This document shows positions 32,101 to 41,757 of a DNA stretch of 64,000 nt, piece by piece. The stretch comes from Arsenophonus sp052171895 (GTDB lineage Bacteria; Pseudomonadota; Gammaproteobacteria; Enterobacterales; Enterobacteriaceae): positions 62,001 through 126,000 of the forward strand of contig JBQMRN010000001.1 in NCBI GenBank assembly GCA_052171895.1. The letters are read 5' to 3'. The stretch's first letter is position 1, and each line of letters opens with the position of its first letter. The position numbers and the translations under genes are program-made. A model generated the notes under the pieces. The model had not been told where the DNA came from. It worked only from the letters and a program-made list of their open reading frames with translations, and searched no databases.

Positions 32101-32599
32101 AATCTAGAATGTATTATTGGCATTAAAAGAAACGATTCCCATTCCTAATGGAATTAGTTAGAAAAAGAGTATAATAGATAATCTTAAAAGTCTGTCACTT
32201 ATCGCAATAAACTGGAAATCCCAGCGGGAAAAACGTTATAATAGCTGAAAGTTTAAAATTCATCACAACAATAGGTAGCAGTATTAATTTGACTGACTAT
32301 AAAAAATTTCTTTGCCCATTAATAATCTGATAAATATTGGTAAGCTTAATCTTTTTGCCGATAAATTTATCATAAATGATGACATCACTCTTGATGACGA
32401 TGCACAGCAACATTGCCGCCTTGCTGCAAATAATCTAATATTCTACAGCTTTTGCGTCAAGCTAACATTAAAACTTAAGCATCTAATCAACCCAGATGCT
32501 AATCTAACTTATTTACACCATAGTCAGCTTAAACTTGCCAATAAACTTCTCTCAAAATATGCCACAGTACTCTGAGATGAGGAAAAGGGGTGTAAATGC
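32101..32599 (+). other. Unassigned sequence with an 87-codon open frame
   Basis: An open frame at 32312-32575 starts MPINNLINIGKLNLFADKF and ends LLSKYATVL. It contains many leucines and histidines, has no clear ribosome binding site, and I could not match it to a family. It may be the tail of a broken gene. Flanked by IS1595 and IS256 remnants. Confidence 0.3.
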
Positions 32600-33498
32600 C
32601 ACCAATTCTTCTGCATCTTTCTCCAGCTTCTTTATCGCTGTAGGATACTTCAATGAAAACCTTTCCAACAAAACATAAATAGCCTTATTAGCAGCATCGC
32701 TGCTCTCTCTGCTACCCAGACCTTCTAGCCGCAGCTCAAACCTTAACTTTCAGATTACGTGCCCTTTTTTAGGAGTGAATCCAGCACCATTAGCTGTTAT
32801 GTGTAGCAAACAGCTAATGTCGCTGCATATCCGGGAATATCTTTGTCATTTCATTCCAAAAAATTAAGGACAGTTATATCTTTCCAGTAACTAACCTGGG
32901 AGAGATACGGTTATGGCACGCGTTCATACAGGACATTGAGAAATTCAGTCAAGTTCGCTTCTAACTCTTAATAATAATCTTCGATCGCAACGAGCTCCTT
33001 TTACGTCAATCCTTAGTAACGGCGATAATGCCAAGTAAGAAAAGGCGAGATCATCTTAGCTGATATGACTCTATATACCATCAGCCTAGAAATAAATGTA
33101 GTGCGTATCGCTTAAATCAGGTAGGCAGTACATTGCCTGTGTTCTTCAAGCCATTGCTGTTTTAATTTGCTGATAGTACTTGTGTATTAGAAAAAGAAAG
33201 ATCATGTGCTCTCACTGAGAAGCGCGCTTCCCAAGAACTTCGTAAAATCACCGCTGATGGGGGGGGAGATATTGACCTCATAGATATGGCAGGGATAATA
33301 GCAACTCTTCGACCATTTTGCACACCTCAAGATAAGGTGGTTGAAGACACGGATAGCTAATATCTTGTTTCACACATACCTGTAGGGTAGATTTTCATGG
33401 TATATCATCTCTATATTGTTGAAATCATTTATAAAATCAATAAGCAAGAGAGGGTACACCATCTCTAAAAACTCATAGATCAAAAATCAGCCTAACTC
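32600..33498 (-). mobile_element. IS256-family remnant
   Basis: Minus-strand copy missing the 3' end of the transposase gene. The element's left terminal sequence lies at about 33470-33498. Heavily broken. Confidence 0.7.
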
Positions 33499-33689
33499 AA
33501 TTTAGGATTGCTAATTTTTAGCCGGTACAGATGTATGTATAACCTTACCTTGATAAATAAATTAATAACATCAATAAGCTTTTAATCTTATTAAGCAAAA
33601 AAACATAAACAAAATAAAAGGATTTTAATAAAAAAGCGAAATAATATTAAGTCTCTCCTTTAATATATGATTAATCAATAAATTTAAAT

Positions 33690-34991
33690 TTAAGCTTGGC
33701 CTTTAACTTCTTTTATAGCATTAAAAGGAGCTTTTTTACCTAATATTTCTTCAATACGGATTAACTGATTATATTTAGCTACCCGATCAGAACGGCTCAT
33801 TGAACCTGTTTTGATTTGGCCAGCTGCTGTTCCTACCGCCAAATCTGCAATTGTAACGTCTTCAGTTTCACCTGAGCGATGTGAGATAATCGTAGTGTAG
33901 CCAACATCTTTAGCCATCTTAATTGCCGAAAAAGTTTCAGTTAAGGTACCAATCTGGTTAAATTTAATCAAAATAGAATTAGCAATACCTTTTTTAATAC
34001 CTTCTTGCAAAATCTTGCTATTAGTAATAAATAAATCATCACCTACTAACTGAATTTTGTCGCCTAACACTTTAGTTTGATAGGCAAAGCCATCCCAATC
34101 TGACTCATTGAGACCATCTTCAATAGAGATGATAGGATATTGTTTGGTTAATTCTTCTAAATAATGGGTAAATTCTTGTGAAGTAAAAGCTTTACCTTCA
34201 CCTTTTAGCTCATAATTACCCGTTTCCAGGTTGTAGAATTCTGAGGCGGCACAATCCATTGCTAAGGTAATATCTTTACCTAACACATAGCCTGCTGCTT
34301 CAACAGCAGATTTAATTACAGATAAAGCTGCAACATTAGATTCTAAATTTGGTGCATAACCACCTTCATCTCCCACCGCCGTATTCATCCCTTTAGCTTT
34401 TAACACTTTTCCCAAGTGATGAAAAATTTCTGATCCCATACGAACTGCTTCTTTCAAGCTTTTTGCGCCTACTGGCTGTATCATAAATTCTTGAATATCA
34501 AGATTATTATCTGCATGTTCGCCACCATTGATGATATTCATCATTGGTAAAGGCATAGAAAATTTTCCAGGTGTACCATTCAATTCAGCAATATGTTCAT
34601 ATAAAGGCATGCCTTTTGAAGCCGAAGCCGCTTTTGCATTGGCCAATGAAACGGCCAAAATCGCATTAGCACCGAATTTAGATTTATTTTCTGTAGCGTC
34701 TAATTCAATCATAATTTTATCGATATTAGCTTGATTTTTGGCATCTTGATCGATCAATGCATTAGCAATTGGGCCATTCACTGCTGTAATTGCCTTTAAA
34801 ACGCCTTTACCTAAAAACCGATCTTTATCACCATCACGTAGTTCCAATGCTTCTCGTGAACCAGTTGATGCACCAGATGGTGCCGCTGCTAAACCAATAA
34901 ATCTCCCTTTTAAATGAACCTCTGCTTCAACAGTTGGATTACCACGGGAGTCAATGATTTCACGCCCGATGACTTTAACGATTTTGGACAT
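33690..34991 (-). CDS. eno: Enolase
   Basis: Converts 2-phosphoglycerate to phosphoenolpyruvate; in E. coli it also joins the RNase E degradosome. 433 residues, full length. Motifs: REIIDSRGNPTVEAEVHL, GASTGSREALELRDGD, Mg ligands in LAMDCAASEFY and SIEDGLNESDWDG and LVGDDLFITN, catalytic lysine in ILIKFNQIGTL, and the signature SHRSGETEDVTIADLAVG. The pyrG gene that should lie just upstream is broken and separated by an IS256 copy, so eno may now depend on a promoter within or beside that IS. Confidence 0.97.
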   Translation of the reverse strand: MSKIVKVIGREIIDSRGNPTVEAEVHLKGRFIGLAAAPSGASTGSREALELRDGDKDRFLGKGVLKAITAVNGPIANALIDQDAKNQANIDKIMIELDATENKSKFGANAILAVSLANAKAASASKGMPLYEHIAELNGTPGKFSMPLPMMNIINGGEHADNNLDIQEFMIQPVGAKSLKEAVRMGSEIFHHLGKVLKAKGMNTAVGDEGGYAPNLESNVAALSVIKSAVEAAGYVLGKDITLAMDCAASEFYNLETGNYELKGEGKAFTSQEFTHYLEELTKQYPIISIEDGLNESDWDGFAYQTKVLGDKIQLVGDDLFITNSKILQEGIKKGIANSILIKFNQIGTLTETFSAIKMAKDVGYTTIISHRSGETEDVTIADLAVGTAAGQIKTGSMSRSDRVAKYNQLIRIEEILGKKAPFNAIKEVKGQA

Positions 34992-35064
34992 TAAATTTCC
35001 CTCAGTAAAAGTTAAATTTCAACTAATAGTAACAAATTAATAGCATTAGCCTATATCTTTTCAG

Positions 35065-36470
35065 GATTTATTAGCAAATTTGGTGTATTACGAATCAGGA
35101 TACGCGCATCCGCCCCTCTAATACTTCGCAAATCTTTTCTCCATTCTTAAATTAGATATTGTTACCACAAATGTGGGTCACAAGGCTAAAATTCCCTTAG
35201 CCAATTCCAGCTTTTCTGAGCAGATAAGAGCAGTTTAAATAGCATTGAAAGGGTTGTTTTTCTCTAACCACAGTTTTTCGTGTATCAGCTTCGTCGTTAG
35301 CCTGACTATCAAAAAACCTAATTCAATCGAATTCGTCGTTCTTATTGACCTCCCAGTGCGCTAAGGGGAACTTGTAGAATACAAGCAGTTCTTCTCAATT
35401 TTTTCAGCTTCTTCTTCGCTGCCGAGATACAAACCTTGACAAAAAAACATCAAGGGCATTGTTAGCAGCTTCACGATTCTCTGCTAGGGTAGAGGGGCTA
35501 CCACCCGCTCAGCCTTAACTTCAGTTGTATACTATTTAGGAGTAAAGCTAGCAAATTAGGTATTTTGTTTACCAAGCAGCATCGTTGCTACGTGCGTGTC
35601 TCCGGGAATATCTTTGCCACTGCATTCTCAAAAAAGCACTGTCTCTGCGAAGCTTGCTATGGGAGACAGACAGTTTAAGCATCTTCAAGCGCAACTAGCT
35701 ACTTATGTCAGTACTCAGTAATACCGATAATGAGAGCAGCAGGAAAAGCGATCACCTTTCCTGACAAGAACTGTCTATACCATACCATCTACCTAAAAAT
35801 AAATGTAGTGCGTATAGCTTAAATCATATAAATCACTACATTGCCTGTGATCTTTTCAACCCATTGCTCTTTCAGTCTGCTAATGATAATCTTATAGAGA
35901 AACCATGTACTATTTTCATTAAGAAAATAGGCCCCCACAGAGTTTTGTGAAAATCACTAGTAGATTTTCCTAACAGGTATACAGACCCCATAGCATGTGG
36001 TGGCAACGCTTTGATGCTTTTGCACGCTTCAGCTAAGGCTGGTAGCAACTAGCTATTGAAGCATATTCCGTTGCAGCTGCAATACTCCCTGCTCCCTGAT
36101 CTTAAGCACCTAAATCTCAACATCATCAATACCAGTTTATATAGTTTGCTGTGCTAAATAACCGTTATCGACAACGCCATGGACGCCAAACGCCTCGACA
36201 AGGCGACGTTCACATATTACCGCAGCAATAGAGCTTCTAGCTCAGCCTCAACAGTGCTGCTATCAGCTGCCTGGCACTATTTATTACTATTACGGATCAG
36301 TTCATACAAAGGATTATAGATAATATCTTGTTTTGCAAATACCCTACTACCTGTAGGGTAGATTTTTTCATGATATATCATCTGCTCTTGTTAAACTCAT
36401 TCATAAAATGAATCACCTGGATAGAAAACAGTATCTAAAAATCCAATATACCAAAAATAACCATAACTTC
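35065..36470 (-). mobile_element. IS256-family element, full length, between eno and pyrG
   Basis: Minus-strand copy with both ends (GATTTATTAGCAAATTTGGT at 35065 and ACCAAAAATAACCATAACTTC ending at about 36470). The transposase is broken throughout. No matching flanking duplication. It separates eno from the pyrG remnant. Confidence 0.75.
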
Positions 36471-37296
36471 TTAGGATCAAATTCTTTTATGACCCCAGTA
36501 TACCACACGCTTCGATATCTTCAGATATCAATCAATTTAATATTTATGGTTAAAGGTTTTTTAAACCACCATATTTTAATGCTTCAATAATCGATTTATA
36601 AGGATCAGGTAACTCTATATATTTACCTACTATGGCAATAGGTACATTACCTACTGGATTAGCTTACACATCAATAACCTCTTCCGATTAAGACAAATCA
36701 GCTGCTGACATGCAAGTTTAAATTTCTTAAAAAGATAATCATATAACTGCTGAGATTTCAAATAATGCAGGAATTTTTTATTTAAATTAATTTCATCTAA
36801 TGAAAAAATGCTTTTTCCTGGTATATTACAAAAAGCAAAAATTTTGCCTATTCATTAACCCGAATAACCCGATTAAACTAAAACAATATCCTAGCCTTCT
36901 CTACTACGAATAATCCAGTTTTTGATCTCATCAGTAAATATGAAAAAATAACTTGAATGGTTTCCGCAAAAATAATTACCACGACGTTCTTTAGGTAATA
37001 CTTCAAAGTATATGCCAGCAGTTATGAACTTATTATAGCATCTCATTTTAGTACTAAAAACCGTCATAATGACCCAGATCAAGATCAGTTTCTTCACCAT
37101 TTTGGTAACAAAAACTTTTTTATATTAGATTTAGCTCATCATCATACATGGATCAACATTAATATAAGGATCCAGTTTTATAAACGTAATATTCAGTCCT
37201 TGCACTTCAACTATAACAAAAAAAGAAACTACGGCAATTCCGCTTTTCCCAGAGAGAAAACTACCATGCCTATTACAAACCTATAATTTATTTTAA
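36471..37296 (-). pseudogene. pyrG: CTP synthase, broken
   Basis: PyrG makes CTP from UTP and glutamine. On the minus strand, from right to left: NYRFVIGMVVFSLGKSG (family NYIFVTGGVVSSLGKG), VQGLNITFIKLDPYINVDP, KFITAGIYFEVLPKERRGNY, then after a deletion PGKSIFSLDEI and FLHYLKSQQLYDYLFKKFKL, and IAIVGKYIELPDPYKSIIE. The C-terminal glutaminase domain is missing, replaced by IS256 and eno. Frameshifts and stops occur throughout. The pyrG-eno order is as in E. coli. Loss of this enzyme would require CTP or cytidine from outside or a second copy elsewhere. Confidence 0.87.
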
Positions 37297-37462
37297 TGCT
37301 AAAGCTGAAAATTTAAGTTTAAGAAATCATGAATATAAAATGAGAAGAATATAGTAAATCCTAAACCTTAAATTTACTGCAAATATTCTAACCTATTAAA
37401 GTTAATTATTCATCTTCCTGAATAATCTTTCAATATCAAAAATTAGCTTATGTAAATCTGTG

Positions 37463-37560
37463 GAGTTATTAGTAAATATGATGTATTGAGGGTCAAGCTC
37501 CACTCTGATGCTTGCTGAATCTGACCGTCACCATACACTAGATTTGCTAATAACTCATTT
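37463..37560. mobile_element. 98-bp IS256 end-to-end mini-element
   Basis: Begins GAGTTATTAGTAAATATGAT and ends ACTAGATTTGCTAATAACTC, both of which are the same (right) IS256 terminus in opposite orientation. Nothing of the transposase remains between them. It lies between pyrG and dgt remnants, which are not neighbours in E. coli. Confidence 0.65.
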
Positions 37561-37564
37561 GGCA

Positions 37565-38100
37565 TAAGTGAGGTTCAATTTTAATAATTGATTGACTATT
37601 CTAAGTCAATTTGCATTACCTTCAAATTAACAAAGATCTTTGCCCCATTTGTAAAAACCTAATCCTTATTAGGTTCATTTTTAAACTGTATGAAATTAAT
37701 TTGGCATTAATCTGTAACCTTTACTTTTATAGAAACAAATTCAAAGTAAAATAACGGTGAAAAGAAGATCTTAATGCCAGCTTCAACAAAATAGCCAAAA
37801 GTTGGTTGCCTCCCCTCTCCATACTATCATGCATTAAATCTGCTATTTCAATTAAGCTTTCAAACGCATTAAAGCGATCATAGACAACGAAAGACTTGAA
37901 TCTTCTATTGTAATCAGCCTATTACATTACAGCAGCAATAATAATACCACTTCCATTACTTTCAAATTGAAAATTAAGTTGTTCCTCGTTATTTTCATTA
38001 ATATTTTATCAGTCTACTTACGAAGAAAATTTAACATTATGGCTAAAATCAATCTTGAATATTTCCCCAGTCCAAATGCTGAAATATCCTCAGGTAATTG
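37565..38100 (-). pseudogene. dgt: Deoxyguanosinetriphosphate triphosphohydrolase, broken
   Basis: Dgt hydrolyses dGTP to deoxyguanosine and tripolyphosphate. Minus-strand pieces in shifting frames: FESLIEIADLMHD (family [20 protein letters not shown], an HD-domain metal site), PTFGYFVEAGIKIFF, and KDLC-stop-FEGNAN-stop-LRIVNQLL (family QDLCHFEGNAQGIRLVHTL). About two thirds of the gene is gone, ending at the mini-IS256. It is divergent from mtnN, as in E. coli. Confidence 0.75.
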
Positions 38101-38184
38101 ACAGAGTTAACTTTTTTTTATTTTCAATGTTACAATAGCACGGATCTAACAATATATCTAATTAATCAACTATGAGATGACATA

Positions 38185-38889
38185 ATGAAAATTGCGATAA
38201 TAGGTGCAATGGAGCAAGAAGTGGCATTATTGCGTAAGCAAATCGATGCCAAGTTGGCATTATCACTGGGTGGCTGCGAAATTTACTGCGGAAAATTTGA
38301 TGATCTTGATATCGCATTATTAAAATCAGGCATTGGTAAAGTTTCTGCGGCACTGGGAACAACATTACTAATAGAGCATTTTTCGCCTAAATTTATTATT
38401 AACACTGGTTCCGCAGGTGGATTAATACCTACTTTACAGGTTGGCGATATCGTAGTTTCAACTGAAGTTTGCTATCATGATGTCAATATCACGGCCTTTG
38501 GTTACCAACCAGGCCAAATGGCACAATGTCCAGCTACATTTAAAGCAGATAAAAAATTAATAGAACTGACAAAAAAATGTATTGAAAAATTAGATTTACA
38601 TGCTGTTCGTGGTTTAATTTGTAGCGGTGATAGCTTTATTAATGGAGCTAAAGAGCTAACCTATATTCGCCAAACTTTCCCTACTGCTATTGCTGTTGAA
38701 ATGGAAGGCTCCGCAATTGCTCATGTATGCCATCAATTTGGTATTCCATTCGTTATTGTACGTGCAATTTCTGATGTTGCTGATAAAGAATCTCATCTTT
38801 CTTTTGAGGAATTTTTACCTGTCGCAGCTCGTCAATCAAGCCTAATGGTGCAAACAATGCTAGCCAATTTAGCTAACTCGAGCTCCTAA
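38185..38889 (+). CDS. mtnN: 5'-methylthioadenosine/S-adenosylhomocysteine nucleosidase
   Basis: Cleaves adenine from methylthioadenosine, S-adenosylhomocysteine and 5'-deoxyadenosine. 234 residues, normal. Motifs: IIGAMEQEVALLRKQID (catalytic Glu), INTGSAGGLIPTLQVGDIVV, GYQPGQMAQCPATF, SGDSFING, AIAVEMEGSAIAHVC (substrate-binding Glu pair) and AISDVADKES (catalytic Asp). It faces erpA tail to tail with a 32-base gap; the btuF and yadS genes between them in E. coli are gone. Confidence 0.95.
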   Translation: MKIAIIGAMEQEVALLRKQIDAKLALSLGGCEIYCGKFDDLDIALLKSGIGKVSAALGTTLLIEHFSPKFIINTGSAGGLIPTLQVGDIVVSTEVCYHDVNITAFGYQPGQMAQCPATFKADKKLIELTKKCIEKLDLHAVRGLICSGDSFINGAKELTYIRQTFPTAIAVEMEGSAIAHVCHQFGIPFVIVRAISDVADKESHLSFEEFLPVAARQSSLMVQTMLANLANSSS

Positions 38890-38921
38890 AGCTGCAAATG
38901 AGGTATTAATAACTCGGTAAG

Positions 38922-39320
38922 CTAAAATAGCGCCTCATAGTAATGGTTATTAATTACACTTAATAAATTAACCGATTCAATACTAAATGAAGAACCACAA
39001 CCACAAGTTGTTTTCGCATTTGGATTACTTACTACAAACCGTGACCCTTCTAATCCTTCAATGTAATCAACACAACCACCAACCAGATACTGTAAACTCA
39101 TAGGATCAACAATTAGTTCAACGTTTTTTTTTTCAATTGTTAAATCACCTTCATTCATCTTATCATCAAAGGTGAAGGCATATTGAAAACCACTACAGCC
39201 TCCCCCAGTAACATAGATGCGTAAACGCAAATTTTTATTTTCTTCATCCGCAATTAATCTTTTAACTTTATTTGCTGCAGCATCAGTAAACTGTATAGGC
39301 AATGCACTATCATTACTCAT
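38922..39320 (-). CDS. erpA: Iron-sulfur cluster insertion protein ErpA
   Basis: A-type carrier that delivers Fe-S clusters to essential proteins such as IspG. The three cysteines are present: GGGCSGFQYAF, and C-G-C in KTTCGCGSSFSI. I start at 39320 (MSNDSALPIQFTDAAANKV), with GGAG upstream; an in-frame ATG 17 codons further back has no homology. The usual C-terminus ends at SFSI; here the normal stop is lost and the protein runs on for 18 residues (ESVNLLSVINNHYYEALF) to 132. Whether the tail matters is unknown. Confidence 0.93.
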   Translation of the reverse strand: MSNDSALPIQFTDAAANKVKRLIADEENKNLRLRIYVTGGGCSGFQYAFTFDDKMNEGDLTIEKKNVELIVDPMSLQYLVGGCVDYIEGLEGSRFVVSNPNAKTTCGCGSSFSIESVNLLSVINNHYYEALF

Positions 39321-39539
39321 TTCTAACTCCAGGCCGACATGGCAATCAATAGATACAGGAAATATTAACACTTCAGTGGATAAGGACTAATTATCTAACA
39401 ACCGGCCAATTGATTCAAGATCCAAGCTAAATTAACTAATTTTAAAGAAATTTTCCTTAATTTTTCTATTTGGTTTACTGTCAATCCTGCTTTAAGATAT
39501 AGACAAAATTTCTGTTGAATAAATAGTTAGAGTTATTTA

Positions 39540-40840
39540 ATGAGTCAATCTGAAATACTTTTACCTCAAAGCTAAAAAATTTATTCCTGCTGGTGTCAAT
39601 TCACCGGTTCGAGCATTTAATGGTGTTGGCGGCTGTCCATTATTTATTCAGTGTGCTAACGGTGCTTACATTTATTATCCTGATGACAAAGCATATATAG
39701 ATTATATCAGTTCTTGAGGACCGATGATTTTATGTCATAATCACCCTGTAATTCAGTAGGCGGTTATTCAAGCGGCAGAAAAATGACCTGAGTTTTAGTA
39801 CCAAGACCGCCATTGAAATAGAAATGACAGAAATTATTACTTAACTTATTCCATCAATCGAAATAATTCGTATGGTAAACTCAGGCACAGAAGCTACAAT
39901 GACTGCTATACCTCTCTGGCTCGAGAGGCTATACAGAGCGTAATAAAATTATCAAATTTGAAGGCTGTTATCATGGACATGCTGATTGCTTATTAGTGAA
40001 AGCAGGCTCAGGCGCTTTAATCATTGGTCAACATAATTCTTCTGGCGTCCCTGCTGATATTGTAAACATACACTTACCTGTAAATTTAATGATTTAAATT
40101 CAGTTCAACTTACTTTTACCAAATATCCACAAGAAATCGCTGCTATTATTGTAGAGCCCCAGTAGCAGGCAATATGAATTGTATTCTACCTGAGGCTGAA
40201 TTCCTACCTGGACTTCGTATATTATGCGATCAATTTGTGGTACTATACTGATTATCGACGAAGTCATGACAGGCTTTTAGGTTGCCTTAGGTGGGGCACA
40301 ATCACATTATCAAGTTAAACCTGATTTGACCTATTTAGGAAAAATAATTGGCGCTGGTATGTCTGTTGGCGCATTTGATGGACGCCGCGAAGTGATGGAA
40401 AAACTCGCTCCAATAGGGGCAATTTATCAAGCAGATACATTATCAGGCAACCACTTAGCGATGCCAGAAGGCCTTGCTTGCTTAATTTGACTCGCTAAAC
40501 CCAATACCCATAAACACTTAGCAGAATTAATGATACGACTGGTTAAAGACTTACAAAAAAAAGCGTAATAAGCTGGTATTCCGTTCATTATTAATCATGT
40601 GGGTGGTATGTTTGGTCTATTTTTACCGATGTAGGAGAAGTTAAGTCCTATCAAGATCTCATTGATGTGATATTAAGAAATTTAAGCAATTCTTCAATTT
40701 AATGTTAGATGAAAGTGTTTATTTAGCACCTTCTGCATTTAAAGCCGGTTTCATGTCCATTGCGCATAGTTATGAAGATATTGATCGCACCATTAAAGCA
40801 GCAGAAAATGCTTTTAATAAGTGTTTGGTCTTGGAATCAT
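39540..40840 (+). pseudogene. hemL: Glutamate-1-semialdehyde 2,1-aminomutase, broken
   Basis: HemL makes 5-aminolevulinate, the heme precursor. Nearly the whole gene is present: KKFIPAGVNSPVRAFNGVGG, IIKFEGCYHGHADCLLVKAG, MNCILPEAEFLPGLR, IIDEVMTGF, the PLP-lysine region TYLGKIIGAGMSVGAF, and LAPSAFKAGFMSIAHSYEDI. It has in-frame stops (for example TGA after YISS, TAG after VIQ) and frameshifts, so it is a fairly young pseudogene without large deletions. Between erpA and mrcB, as in E. coli apart from lost clcA and fhu genes. Confidence 0.9.
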
Positions 40841-40884
40841 TATATACCCTCGTCGCACAACTATATTCATAGTAAGATGACTAC

Positions 40885-41757
40885 TGAGGGATATAGTTAA
40901 AGAAAATATTCTAGTAATTAGGCTCCATCGTCAGGAAACTAAAACATCTAAAATTAGTGCTCCTCTTCAGATCAGCAAAAAAAAGAACCTGCTAATACTT
41001 TGGCTAAGCATTATGGAATATCAAAACTTTACCATTAATAAATGGAAAAAACTAGATAATGTTGATGATCACAGCTATATTCTCCATCATTTTCCGACGA
41101 CGCTCTATCGCCACGCTCAGGAAGGCGTACTCATTTTCCTGTCGAGGATCATCTCTGATAGCAGTCCAGTCGTACGCGAATTCCTGAAGCCCAATTTATA
41201 TCTCGATCTGGCATGATTCGCTGTTTAGACACACGAATAGATGGAGAATTTACGTAAAATGAGGAAGAAAAAAAGCTACGAACCTAGATCTGCATGTAGA
41301 TATGAAATATCTTCGCAAATACTAAACAAATTTCATAACGTTATCTTTTCGTAGGCATAGATATCACGCCACTCAATGGGTTTTTATTCGTCTTTACAAC
41401 CCAAAGACTGCGGTCAATGTGCTCAACGTTTTTACGTAATCTTAACCAAGCATGTTTTCTATAGCTATCCATTAGGTACTTACACAGACAATAGCAAATA
41501 ATTTATAGACGCATTTTTGGTCTGCGAAAACGTTTAGCCACTAAAAAATATGAATTCGATCGTTTCGTTTGTATACAGATACTTGCTATAGAGACACCAA
41601 CTAGCCTACCGATGCATCCTCAAATGAATGTCATTATCAATCTATTTAATGTGGGCATAGAAAATGAGCTACTGCAAAAAACCATCATTTCATTTATTTA
41701 AGCATAAAAAATTGGCGCCAGTTTTTTAGCATAGGTGTGCAGTTTTACTGATTTTTA
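40885..41757 (+). mobile_element. IS481-family element, decayed
   Basis: Plus-strand transposase pieces: RQETKTSKISAPLQ, LAKHYGISNFTINKWKKLDN, DHSYILHHFPTTLYRHAQE, then VVREFLKPN, YPLGTYTDNSK and the CNRFN-like region before ENELLQKTI. The order is that of an IS481 integrase-core transposase (helix-turn-helix, then rve domain). Many stops. It ends against the mrcB stop codon. Confidence 0.7.

Noticed and set aside
38098..38136. Apparent sigma-70 promoter (TTGACA and TACAAT) before mtnN
   Set aside because: The spacing is about 27 bases, far from 17. In this AT-rich DNA such matches are frequent, so I do not call it.
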